NCBI RefSeq assembly: GCF_021864505.1
Contig: NZ_JAKJIB010000014.1
Location: 1 to 33,184 of the forward strand
DNA: 33,184 bases
Source: Falsiroseomonas oryziterrae
GTDB lineage: Bacteria > Pseudomonadota > Alphaproteobacteria > Acetobacterales > Acetobacteraceae
Reading direction: 5' to 3'
How positions within the stretch are numbered: position 1 is the first letter of the stretch; the number at the start of each line of letters is the position of its first letter. The position numbers were made by a program, and so were the translations under genes. Below the pieces are notes generated by a model. That model saw only the letters and a list, made by a program, of their open reading frames with translations. It made no database searches and had not been told where the DNA came from. Below, piece after piece: positions 27,079 through 33,184 of the stretch.

Positions 27079-27876
27079 TCAGAAGGCGGGCACCACGGCG
27101 CCCTGGAAGGTCGCCTGGAGGAACTCCTTCACCTCCTGCGTCTGGTAGGCGGCGACCAGGCGGCGCACCCAGGGCGCGTCGCGGTCCTGCTGGCGGACGG
27201 CGATCAGGTTGGCGTAGGGGCTCTCCGCGCTCTCGATCGCGATGGAATCCCGGACCGGGTTGAGCCCGGCCTGCAGTGCGAAATTCGAGTTGATGGCTGC
27301 CGCCTCCACCTCGTCCAGCGCGCGTGGCAACTGCGCGGCCTCGAGCTCCACGATGCGCAGCCGGCGCGGGTTGTCTGTCACGTCGGCGATGGTGGCGCGG
27401 AAATCGGCGCCGTCGCGCAAGCGGAAGGCTCCGTGCGCTGCCAGCAGCACCAGCGCGCGGCCGCCATTGGTCGGGTCGTTCGGGATGGCGATGCGCCCGC
27501 CGGCCGGGATCGCCGCCAGGTTCCGGTGGCGCCGCGAATAGACGCCCATCGGGAAGACCAGCGTCTTCGCCACGCTGACCAGCGGCAGGCGCCGGTCGCG
27601 CACCTGCTGATCCAGGAAGGGCTGGTGCTGGTAGCTGTTGGCGTCGAGGTCGCCCGCCGCCAGCGCCGCATTGGGCTGGATGAAGTCGGAGAACTCGACG
27701 ATGCGCAGCGCGAGGCCGTCCCGCGCCGCGATCTCCCGCACCTTCTCCATCACCTGCGCGTGGGGGCCGGCGGTGACGCCGATGCGCAAGGGGCGCTGCG
27801 CGCTGCCGATCTCTTGCGCGCGGGCTGCGAAGGGTGTCGCCAGCGCGGCGGCGACGAGGATGCGACGATGGATCAT
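27079..27876 (-). CDS. metQ: Methionine-binding protein MetQ, first copy
   Basis: A 265-residue MetQ/NlpA homologue with a cleavable signal (ALATPFAARAQ) and no lipobox. It contains FSDFIQPNAALAAGDLDANSYQHQPFLD and IAIPNDPTNGGRALVLL. ATG 27876 is preferred because GGAG overlaps the alternative GTG 27888. It starts 16 bases after metI, so metN-metI-metQ-metQ is one operon. Differences from its neighbour in the binding cleft (for example SVAKTLVFPMGVYSRR against IGRTVLTLMGVFSRR) may give different ligand preference, such as D-methionine or methionine sulfoxide. Confidence 0.9.
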   Translation of the reverse strand: MIHRRILVAAALATPFAARAQEIGSAQRPLRIGVTAGPHAQVMEKVREIAARDGLALRIVEFSDFIQPNAALAAGDLDANSYQHQPFLDQQVRDRRLPLVSVAKTLVFPMGVYSRRHRNLAAIPAGGRIAIPNDPTNGGRALVLLAAHGAFRLRDGADFRATIADVTDNPRRLRIVELEAAQLPRALDEVEAAAINSNFALQAGLNPVRDSIAIESAESPYANLIAVRQQDRDAPWVRRLVAAYQTQEVKEFLQATFQGAVVPAF

Positions 27877-27892
27877 CGGGACAGGCACTCCA

Positions 27893-28555
27893 TCAACGGT
27901 GGGAGAGGCGCCGGACCAGCCAATCCCCGAAGGACTGCAGGCCCTGGACGAACAGGATCAGGATGACGACGACGGTTGCCATCACCTCCGGCATGAAGCG
28001 CTGGTAGCCGAAGCGGATGCCGAGATCGCCGAGCCCGCCGCCACCGACCGCGCCCGCCATCGCCGAGAAGCCGACCAGCGAGACGAGCGCGACGGTGGTC
28101 GCAGCGACCAGGCCGGGCAGCGCTTCCGGCACCAGGACCTTGGCGACGATTTGCAGGCGCGTCGCACCCATGGCACGCGCGGCCTCGATCACGCCTCGGT
28201 CCACCTCGCGCAGCGCGTTCTCGAACAGACGCGCGAGGAAGGCGGTGGCGGCCAGCGCCAGCGGCACGATGGCCGCGCCGGTGCCGATCGAGGTGCCGGC
28301 GACGAGCCGCGTGAAGGGCACGATCGCCACCATCAGGATGATGAAGGGCGTGGAGCGCGTGGCGTTCACCACCAGGCCGAGCGGGCGGTTGACCAGCGCG
28401 TTCGGGCTGAGACCCCCGGGCGCGGTCACGTGCAGCAGCAGCGCGATGGGCAGGCCGAAGGCGACGGCGATGGCAGCCGAGGCGCCGACCATGACCACCG
28501 TGTCCCACAGCGCCTCGACCAGCAGGTCCTGCAGGGCGGGCGACAGCCAGGTCAT
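27893..28555 (-). CDS. metI: Methionine ABC transporter permease MetI
   Basis: A 220-residue inner-membrane protein of the MetI type with five predicted helices. It carries the EAA loop motif with G (IEAARAMGATRLQIVAKVLVPEALPGL), the contact to the ATPase, and VNATRSTPFIILMVAIVPF. It forms the channel with MetN. It overlaps metN by 4 bp (ATGA at 28552-28555). Confidence 0.92.
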   Translation of the reverse strand: MTWLSPALQDLLVEALWDTVVMVGASAAIAVAFGLPIALLLHVTAPGGLSPNALVNRPLGLVVNATRSTPFIILMVAIVPFTRLVAGTSIGTGAAIVPLALAATAFLARLFENALREVDRGVIEAARAMGATRLQIVAKVLVPEALPGLVAATTVALVSLVGFSAMAGAVGGGGLGDLGIRFGYQRFMPEVMATVVVILILFVQGLQSFGDWLVRRLSHR

Positions 28556-29637
28556 GCGTCCATCTCCGTCACCTGAAGGCCGAGGCCGCGCATCCAGGCG
28601 AAGGCGGCCTCGACATCCGCGGCGGCGCCGCTCGCGGCCAGCGTCATCACGCCGAAGGGCTCTCCCGCGATCTCGTCCACGCGGCCGGAGACGATGTTGA
28701 TGTCGAGGGTGAAGCGCCGGCTGGCCTCGCTCACCACGGGGCGCGTCGCGTGCGGCCCGGTGAACAGCACCTGCGCGAGCCGGCGCGCCTGCCCCTGCGT
28801 GGGCAACGGCAGCCGCGCCAGCGTCGCCGCCGGCACGTCGTAGCCGATCACCTCCGCGACGAAGCTGCGCGTGGTGTGGTGCGCGGGGCGCGTGAAGACG
28901 TCGAAGACGCGGCCTGCCTCGATGATGCGCCCCGCCTCCATGACGGCGACGCGGTCGCAGACCGCCTTCACCACAGACATCTCATGCGTGATCAGCAGCA
29001 CCGTGAGGTCCAGCCGGTCGCGGAGGTCTCGGATCAGCGCGAGGATGTCGCGCGTTGTCTCCGGGTCCAGCGCGCTGGTCGCCTCGTCGCAGAGGAGGAT
29101 GCGCGGACGGGAGGCGAGGGCGCGCGCGATACCGACGCGCTGCTTCTGGCCGCCCGAGAGCTGGGCGGGATAGGCGTCGTGCTTCGCCTCCAGCCCGACC
29201 AGCGGCAGCAGCTCGGCGATGCGGGCGCGGCGCTCGGCGGCGGGAACGCCCGCGATCTCGAGCGGGAAGGCGACGTTCTCGGCGACGGTGCGGCGCGTGT
29301 GCAGGTTGAAGTGCTGGAAGACCATGCCGGTGCTGCGCCGCGCCGCGCGGAGCCCGGCATCGTCGAGCGCCAGCATGTCCCGGCCGAGCACGCGGACCGC
29401 ACCCGCATCCGGCCGTTCCAGCAGGTTCACTGTGCGGATGAGGGTGGACTTGCCGGCGCCGGAACGGCCGACGATGCCGAACACCTCGCCTTCGCGGACC
29501 GCCAGCGAGACCTCATCCAGCGCAACGGCGCCGCCGGGGAAGCGTCGTGAGACGCCGTCGAGGGCGATGGCGTCGGGGCGCGGGCGCTCAGGCTGCAGCG
29601 CGGTCGGCGCGCGCGGCAAGGCAAGCAGCTTCGCCAT
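28552..29637 (-). CDS. metN: Methionine ABC transporter ATPase MetN
   Basis: A 361-residue ABC ATPase that powers methionine import. Walker A GRSGAGKS (57-64), signature LSGGQ (160-164), Walker B LLCDEATS (181-188). The last 75 residues form the NIL/C2 regulatory domain that binds methionine and shuts the transporter (feedback inhibition). ATG 29637 is likely; an in-frame GTG lies three codons upstream. First gene of the metNIQQ operon. The upstream region (29638-30010) has no SAM riboswitch I can recognise. Confidence 0.93.
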   Translation of the reverse strand: MAKLLALPRAPTALQPERPRPDAIALDGVSRRFPGGAVALDEVSLAVREGEVFGIVGRSGAGKSTLIRTVNLLERPDAGAVRVLGRDMLALDDAGLRAARRSTGMVFQHFNLHTRRTVAENVAFPLEIAGVPAAERRARIAELLPLVGLEAKHDAYPAQLSGGQKQRVGIARALASRPRILLCDEATSALDPETTRDILALIRDLRDRLDLTVLLITHEMSVVKAVCDRVAVMEAGRIIEAGRVFDVFTRPAHHTTRSFVAEVIGYDVPAATLARLPLPTQGQARRLAQVLFTGPHATRPVVSEASRRFTLDINIVSGRVDEIAGEPFGVMTLAASGAAADVEAAFAWMRGLGLQVTEMDA

Positions 29638-30010
29638 CGCGATCACGCGGCTCGCCAGCTGCGGGGCTGCCGGATGCGGCCTTGGGCGCGTTGCCCGGAG
29701 GGATGGAGGCGCGACGATCGGGTGAACACGGCCTTCTACCTACGGGCCGGAATGTCGGCGTCAATATAAAACACGATGGAAGAGCGCATAAATAAATCGC
29801 TTCTCCCGCCGCGCTCTCCGTCGCCAAGAAGCCCCTCTCTCCGGGGCATTCAGAGGAATCGCGCCTCTCCCGATTCCGCCCGTTCGGCAGTGCACGGGCT
29901 GCTGGCCCGCACGTCGGGGCGCACTCAGGACGTGGAAATAAAAAAACTCGCGTCGGGCCGTGAAATAAGCCACAGACGTCACCGCAGCGCTTTCGAAAAG
30001 GACCGCGCCC
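29638..30010. other. Divergent promoter region between metN and tctC
   Basis: Gene-free and relatively AT-rich at 29758-29810 and 29934-29975. On the minus strand TTGACG (about 29758-29763) is followed 17 bases on by AGGTAG-like sequence, a weak candidate promoter for metN. I could not fit a SAM-I or SAM-II aptamer here. The plus-strand promoter for tctC likely lies in 29930-29990. Confidence 0.35.
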
Positions 30011-30970
30011 ATGCTCAGCCGACGCCACCTGCTCGCCGCCGCGACCACGCTTGCCGCGACGCCGTGCCTGGCGCAGGCGGGCCGGCCCCTGCGGGCCATC
30101 GTTCCCTTCCCGCCCGGCGGCGGCGTGGATGCCTTTGCGCGCGCCTTCACCCCGGCGCTGGCGGCCACGCTCGGCCAGTCCATCGTCATCGAGAACATCG
30201 GCGGCGCCGCGTCTCGCCTCGGCACCAATGCCGCGATTCGCGCGGCGGCCGACGGCCAGACGCTGCTGATCACCAACGACACGCTCGTGGCGATCGAGGC
30301 CGTGCCGCCGCCGGGCGCCACGCCCCTGCTGCCGGGCCTCGCGCCCGTGCTGCTCGGCGCCGCCGCCCCACAGGTGCTGGTGACACATCCGCGCTCGGGC
30401 ATCACCGATGCCGCGGCCTATGCCACGCGGTTGCGCGGCGGGCGCGCGGTCAATGTCGGTGTTCCAGGCCTCAACTCATCGCAGCATTTCGCATCGGAAC
30501 TGCTCGGCGTCGCGCTCGGCGGCCGGCCGGAGCATATCGCCTATCGCGGCGGCGGGCCGCTGATCGCCGACCTGCTCGGCGGCCAGGTGGATGCCGGCAT
30601 CGTCACGCTGGGTGCCGCGATCGAGCAGATCCGCGACGGGCGCCTTGTCGGCCTCGGTGTGACGGGCCCCGCGCGCAACGCCGCCGCGCCGGAGGTGCCG
30701 AGCTTCGCCGAGACGGTGGCGCTGGGCTTCGTCGCGGAAACCTGGATCGGCGTGCTCGCCCCCGCGGCCACGCCCGCGCCGGTGATCGCGGCGCTGCACG
30801 TGGCCAGCGCGACGGCCCTGCGGGATGCGACGGTGCAGTCCCGCCTGGCCGCGCTCGGCTTCGACACGCCCGGCCTGGGGCCGGAGGCCTTCGGCGCCGT
30901 CCTGCACGAGACGGCCGCTCGCTTCACGGCCGTCGCCCGCGCTGTCGGCCTACGGCCGGAGGCGGCATGA
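30011..30970 (+). CDS. Tripartite tricarboxylate transporter-type solute-binding protein
   Basis: A 319-residue Bug/TctC periplasmic binding protein. An SRRHLLAAA-type start and cleavage near CLAQA indicate export; RAIVPFPPGGGVDAFAR, HIAYRGGGPLIADLLGGQVD and APEVPSFAETVALGF are hallmarks of the family. The ligand is a carboxylate or amide in known members but cannot be read here. It is followed, with ATGA overlap, by two tiny membrane genes, not by the usual tctB/tctA. Confidence 0.92.
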   Translation: MLSRRHLLAAATTLAATPCLAQAGRPLRAIVPFPPGGGVDAFARAFTPALAATLGQSIVIENIGGAASRLGTNAAIRAAADGQTLLITNDTLVAIEAVPPPGATPLLPGLAPVLLGAAAPQVLVTHPRSGITDAAAYATRLRGGRAVNVGVPGLNSSQHFASELLGVALGGRPEHIAYRGGGPLIADLLGGQVDAGIVTLGAAIEQIRDGRLVGLGVTGPARNAAAPEVPSFAETVALGFVAETWIGVLAPAATPAPVIAALHVASATALRDATVQSRLAALGFDTPGLGPEAFGAVLHETAARFTAVARAVGLRPEAA

Positions 30971-31098
30971 GCGCGACGCGGACCGGGCACGCGATGCGCC
31001 GCTACCTGCCCGGGGCGATGGCGCTGCTGCGCGCCGGCGCGCTGCTGGCCGGCACGGCGCTCATTCTTACGCTGTCCGGGCTCGGGCGGATCGGATGA
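30967..31098 (+). CDS. Micro membrane protein 1, overlapping tctC
   Basis: A 43-residue protein with one hydrophobic helix (about residues 14-38, ALLRAGALLAGTALILTLSGL). ATG 30967 overlaps the tctC stop as ATGA, and its own stop overlaps the next ATG in the same way, so translation is probably coupled. It could be a remnant or minimal form of TctB, or an unrelated small membrane subunit. No family assigned. Confidence 0.6.
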   Translation: MSATRTGHAMRRYLPGAMALLRAGALLAGTALILTLSGLGRIG

Positions 31099-31238
31099 GC
31101 CTCGCGATGCTCGCATGGGTGCCCGCGGAAGGGCTGGCGCTGCTGGCGCTGGCGCTCGGCGCGATGGCGGCGGCCGAGGCGGCGCTGACGCCGCGTGCCG
31201 GCGACGACCTGTCTTTGTGCCTGGCGCTCGCGCCATGA
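31095..31238 (+). CDS. Micro membrane protein 2
   Basis: A 47-residue, mostly hydrophobic protein (AMLAWVPAEGLALLALALGAMAAAEAAL) with a likely transmembrane helix and short C-terminal tail. It overlaps the preceding gene by 4 bases (ATGA at 31095-31098). Together the two encode only two helices, well short of a standard TctB. Confidence 0.55.
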   Translation: MSLAMLAWVPAEGLALLALALGAMAAAEAALTPRAGDDLSLCLALAP

Positions 31239-31344
31239 CCTGCTGCCGCCGATAGCGTTATCGAGCTCCGCCCGTCGCCGGCGGAGGGGCCGGCGCATGC
31301 CGGCCGGCTAGGGCGACATGACTGGCGTTTCCTCCCATTCAACT

Positions 31345-31380
31345 CGGCCGGGCCCTTCGGGGCTCGGCCGCTTCTTTGTC
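31345..31380. terminator. Bidirectional hairpin terminator
   Basis: An 11-bp stem (31345-31355 with 31360-31370, one G-U pair) capped by a TTCG tetraloop, with CTTCTTT following on the plus strand and AAAGAAG upstream on the minus. It sits between the end of the tctC operon and the end of cysK, so it can stop transcripts from both sides. Confidence 0.7.
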
Positions 31381-31393
31381 GCCGCCTGCCGGA

Positions 31394-32422
31394 TCAGGCT
31401 TCGTCGAACAGCTCCGTCGAGAGGTAGCGTTCCGCGAAGGAGGCCGCGATGCCGACGACGAGGCCTCCCTCCAGGCGAGGATCGCGCGCGACCTCGAGCG
31501 CCGCATGGAGCGCGGCGCCGGAGGAGATGCCAATGGGCAGCCCTTCCTCCCTCGCGCAGCGGCGTGCTGCCGCGAGCGCATCGCGCTCGGACACGCGCAT
31601 CACGCCATCCAGCGCCGCGAGCTCCAGCACGGCGGGACAGAAGCCTGCGCCAATCCCCTGGATCCGATGCGGCCCGGGCTCGTCGCCGCTGAGGACCGCG
31701 CTTTCCGCCGGCTCCACGCCGATCACGCGAAGGCCCGGTCGCCGCGGCTTGAGCGCGCGGGCGATGCCGGTCACCGTGCCGCCGGTCCCGATGCCGCCGA
31801 CGACGACATCCACCTGGCCCCCGGTGTCGCTCCAGATCTCCTCGGCGGTCGTCGCGGCATGGATGGCCGGGTTCGCGGCATTGTCGAACTGCCGCGGCAT
31901 CCAGGCGCCGGGTGTGGCCGCGACGATCTCCTGCGCGCGCGCGATGGCGCCGGTCATCCCGTGCCGCGCCGTCGTCAGCTCGAGCTCCGCTCCCAACAGG
32001 CGCATCATCTTGCGCCGCTCGACGCTCGCCCCGTCGGGCATCACAACGATGAGCCGGTAGCCCTTCGCCGCCGCCACGAAGGCGAGCGCGATCCCCGTAT
32101 TGCCCGAGGTGGGTTCGACCAGGACGGAGCGTCCGGGGGCGATCAGCCCCTCCGCCTCCGCCGCCTCGACCATGGCGAGGCCGATGCGGTCCTTCACCGA
32201 GCCGAGCGGGTTGAAGAATTCGAGCTTCAGCGCCAGCCGCGCGGCGAGCCCGGCCGAGGCGCCGAGCCGGGGCAGCAGCACGAGCGGCGTGGCGCCCACC
32301 GTCTCCACGATGCTGCCGAACAGCCGCCCGCGCGCCGGAGCGAGCCTCGCCGGCGATGCTCCTGCAACGGCCTGCGTTCCGCCGGCCGGCGCGCAGCCTG
32401 GGCGCTCGTCTTGCTGTGCCAT
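31394..32422 (-). CDS. cysK: Cysteine synthase (O-acetylserine sulfhydrylase)
   Basis: A 342-residue PLP enzyme that makes cysteine from O-acetylserine and sulfide. Lys77 in NPLGSVKDR is the PLP lysine, SGNTG at 106-110 holds the substrate carboxylate, GTGGT at 212-216 binds the phosphate. The N-terminal 32 residues are a low-complexity extension not usual in CysK. AAGGGA lies about 6 nt before ATG 32422. A 6-bp inverted repeat just upstream and a divergent Rrf2 gene suggest regulation by that protein. Confidence 0.92.
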   Translation of the reverse strand: MAQQDERPGCAPAGGTQAVAGASPARLAPARGRLFGSIVETVGATPLVLLPRLGASAGLAARLALKLEFFNPLGSVKDRIGLAMVEAAEAEGLIAPGRSVLVEPTSGNTGIALAFVAAAKGYRLIVVMPDGASVERRKMMRLLGAELELTTARHGMTGAIARAQEIVAATPGAWMPRQFDNAANPAIHAATTAEEIWSDTGGQVDVVVGGIGTGGTVTGIARALKPRRPGLRVIGVEPAESAVLSGDEPGPHRIQGIGAGFCPAVLELAALDGVMRVSERDALAAARRCAREEGLPIGISSGAALHAALEVARDPRLEGGLVVGIAASFAERYLSTELFDEA

Positions 32423-32435
32423 GCCGATCCCTTAT

Positions 32436-32452
32436 CACGACCTGATGTCGTG
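32436..32452. promoter_or_regulatory. Inverted repeat, candidate operator
   Basis: CACGAC, a 5-base spacer, then GTCGTG, located 14 bases upstream of the cysK start between cysK and the divergent regulator gene. Spacing and place fit a site bound by a dimeric regulator such as the adjacent Rrf2 protein. Confidence 0.45.
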
Positions 32453-32565
32453 GAAACGGGGTGTCCAGGCCGGCCGAGCCTGGAGTCCCCGGCACGCGGG
32501 CGGTCCTGGATTTCTACGGAGGGTCGGCGTAGATCAGCGTCGCCCCGCCCGGAGTCATGCGTCCC

Positions 32566-33015
32566 ATGCTGCTGCGCCGCGACCGCGCCATGCTCGCGAT
32601 CGACATCGCCCTGGACGTGGCCTTCCACGCCGGCCGAGGTGCGGATCTGACCGGCGCCGCGGAGATCGCGGAGCGGCTCGGCGCGCAGCGGCGCGGGATC
32701 GAGCCGGTGCTGCAGGCGCTCAGCCGGGCCGATATCCTGGAGAGCATCCGCGGGCCAAGGGGCGGCTATCGCCTGGCGCGCGCGCCGCGCGCCATCACGC
32801 TCGCCGAGGTGGTCGCGGCGGTGGCGGCCGAGGATGAGGATCCGCCGCTGCCGGCCGGTCGTCTGGCGGCTGCGGTGACCGCCCCGCTCTGGGGCGAACT
32901 GGCCGCCTCGGTCCAGGAGCGGCTGGCCGCCCTGACGGTCAGCGACCTGCTGCGCCGCGCCGCGGCCGCGGGCCTCGTCCGGCCGCGGACGGAGCCGCTC
33001 GACTTCGCCATCTAG
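32566..33015 (+). CDS. Rrf2-family regulator without iron-sulfur cysteines
   Basis: A 149-residue winged-helix transcription regulator. The N-terminal wing helix contains MLAIDIALDVAFHAGRG and the recognition helix AAEIAERLGAQRRGIEPVLQALSRADILESIRGPRGGYRLARAP. Unlike IscR and NsrR it has no cysteine at all, so it cannot hold an iron-sulfur cluster and resembles CymR-type cysteine regulators. It lies divergent from cysK, which supports a role in sulfur control. ATG 32566 gives the usual family start; ATG 32557 is possible. Confidence 0.85.
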   Translation: MLLRRDRAMLAIDIALDVAFHAGRGADLTGAAEIAERLGAQRRGIEPVLQALSRADILESIRGPRGGYRLARAPRAITLAEVVAAVAAEDEDPPLPAGRLAAAVTAPLWGELAASVQERLAALTVSDLLRRAAAAGLVRPRTEPLDFAI

Positions 33016-33029
33016 ATTTCGGCGCGAAC

Positions 33030-33163
33030 TCAGCCGAGGACGGCCGCGCGCTCCACCAGCGGCGTCGCGCGGCCCTGCGCGCCGCTCGCCCCGAAGACCT
33101 GCGCGCCGCGGAGGTGCAGCCGGCAGGGTGCGCCCCGCACCGCCCAGGCGCCGGCCGGGTGCT
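33030..33163 (-). CDS. 3' end of an unknown gene, partial
   Basis: A minus-strand frame ending at TGA 33030-33032 with normal codon use over about 44 codons (ends TPLVERAAVLG). The rest lies beyond the window. Its right edge runs into a sequencing-adapter-like string at 33164, so only the part shown is dependable. The product cannot be named. Confidence 0.5.
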
Positions 33164-33178
33164 GATCGGAAGAGCACA
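33164..33178 (+). other. Illumina adapter-like sequence
   Basis: GATCGGAAGAGCACA is identical to 15 bases at the start of the common Illumina TruSeq adapter. At a contig edge this points to unremoved adapter and an assembly artefact rather than genome sequence. Bases after it (33179-33184) should not be trusted. Confidence 0.8.
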
Positions 33179-33184
33179 GGCCCG

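Noticed and set aside
29638-29760. SAM riboswitch before metN
   Set aside because: I could not fit SAM-I or SAM-II core sequences; only weak promoter-like elements are visible.

Overview
The window is GC-rich (about 70%) bacterial DNA. The initiator tRNA, the amino-acid style of the proteins and the gene families (metNIQ with tandem metQ, Bug/TctC solute-binding proteins, an HWE histidine kinase fused to CheB and CheR, a PHB-depolymerase-type esterase) suggest an alphaproteobacterium, most likely an Acetobacteraceae relative such as Roseomonas. This assignment is inferred from composition and protein style, not from a marker-gene comparison.

Layout. (1) 52-128: an initiator tRNA-Met that abuts an integrated element. 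(2) 85-8265, all on the minus strand: the element core. It carries a serine recombinase whose C-terminus is read antisense through the tRNA, two tyrosine recombinases overlapping it head to tail by 4 bp each, a small helix-turn-helix protein, two unknown proteins, a primase-polymerase-like replication protein and a small helical protein followed by a strong terminator. (3) 8563-9760: an IS3-family element that is dead twice over, by an amber codon and a substituted catalytic Glu. (4) 9799-12717: small hypothetical genes and a ribbon-helix-helix regulator. (5) 12853-19515: a PHB-depolymerase-like esterase, a NhaP-type antiporter, a tandem dimeric-barrel protein, a CBS-BON protein, an M35 metallopeptidase lipoprotein, a small lipoprotein and an OsmC-like protein. 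(6) 19495-24014: a decayed ECF sigma factor, a 1059-residue CheB-CheR-PAS-HWE kinase, and remnants of another sensor kinase lying in opposite orientations.

(7) 24014-25531 is a recombination scar. It holds the tail of a serine recombinase fused to the first 40 codons of citramalate synthase, a 13-bp direct repeat pair, and an IS256-family fragment that runs straight into a truncated TctC gene. (8) 25532-33163 is ordinary metabolism: truncated tctC; metNIQQ (methionine import, minus strand); a complete tctC followed by two overlapping micro-genes for single-helix membrane proteins; and cysK divergent from a cysteine-free Rrf2 regulator, a sulfur and amino-acid neighbourhood. (9) The last about 20 bases contain a 15-base match to an Illumina adapter, so the right edge of the contig is suspect.

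The most unusual system is the element at 85-8265. It has a mixed recombinase trio (tyrosine, tyrosine, serine) with translational coupling, sits on an initiator tRNA, and is linked to a primase-polymerase. Everything from 24.0 to 25.5 kb looks like debris from repeated mobile-element activity.
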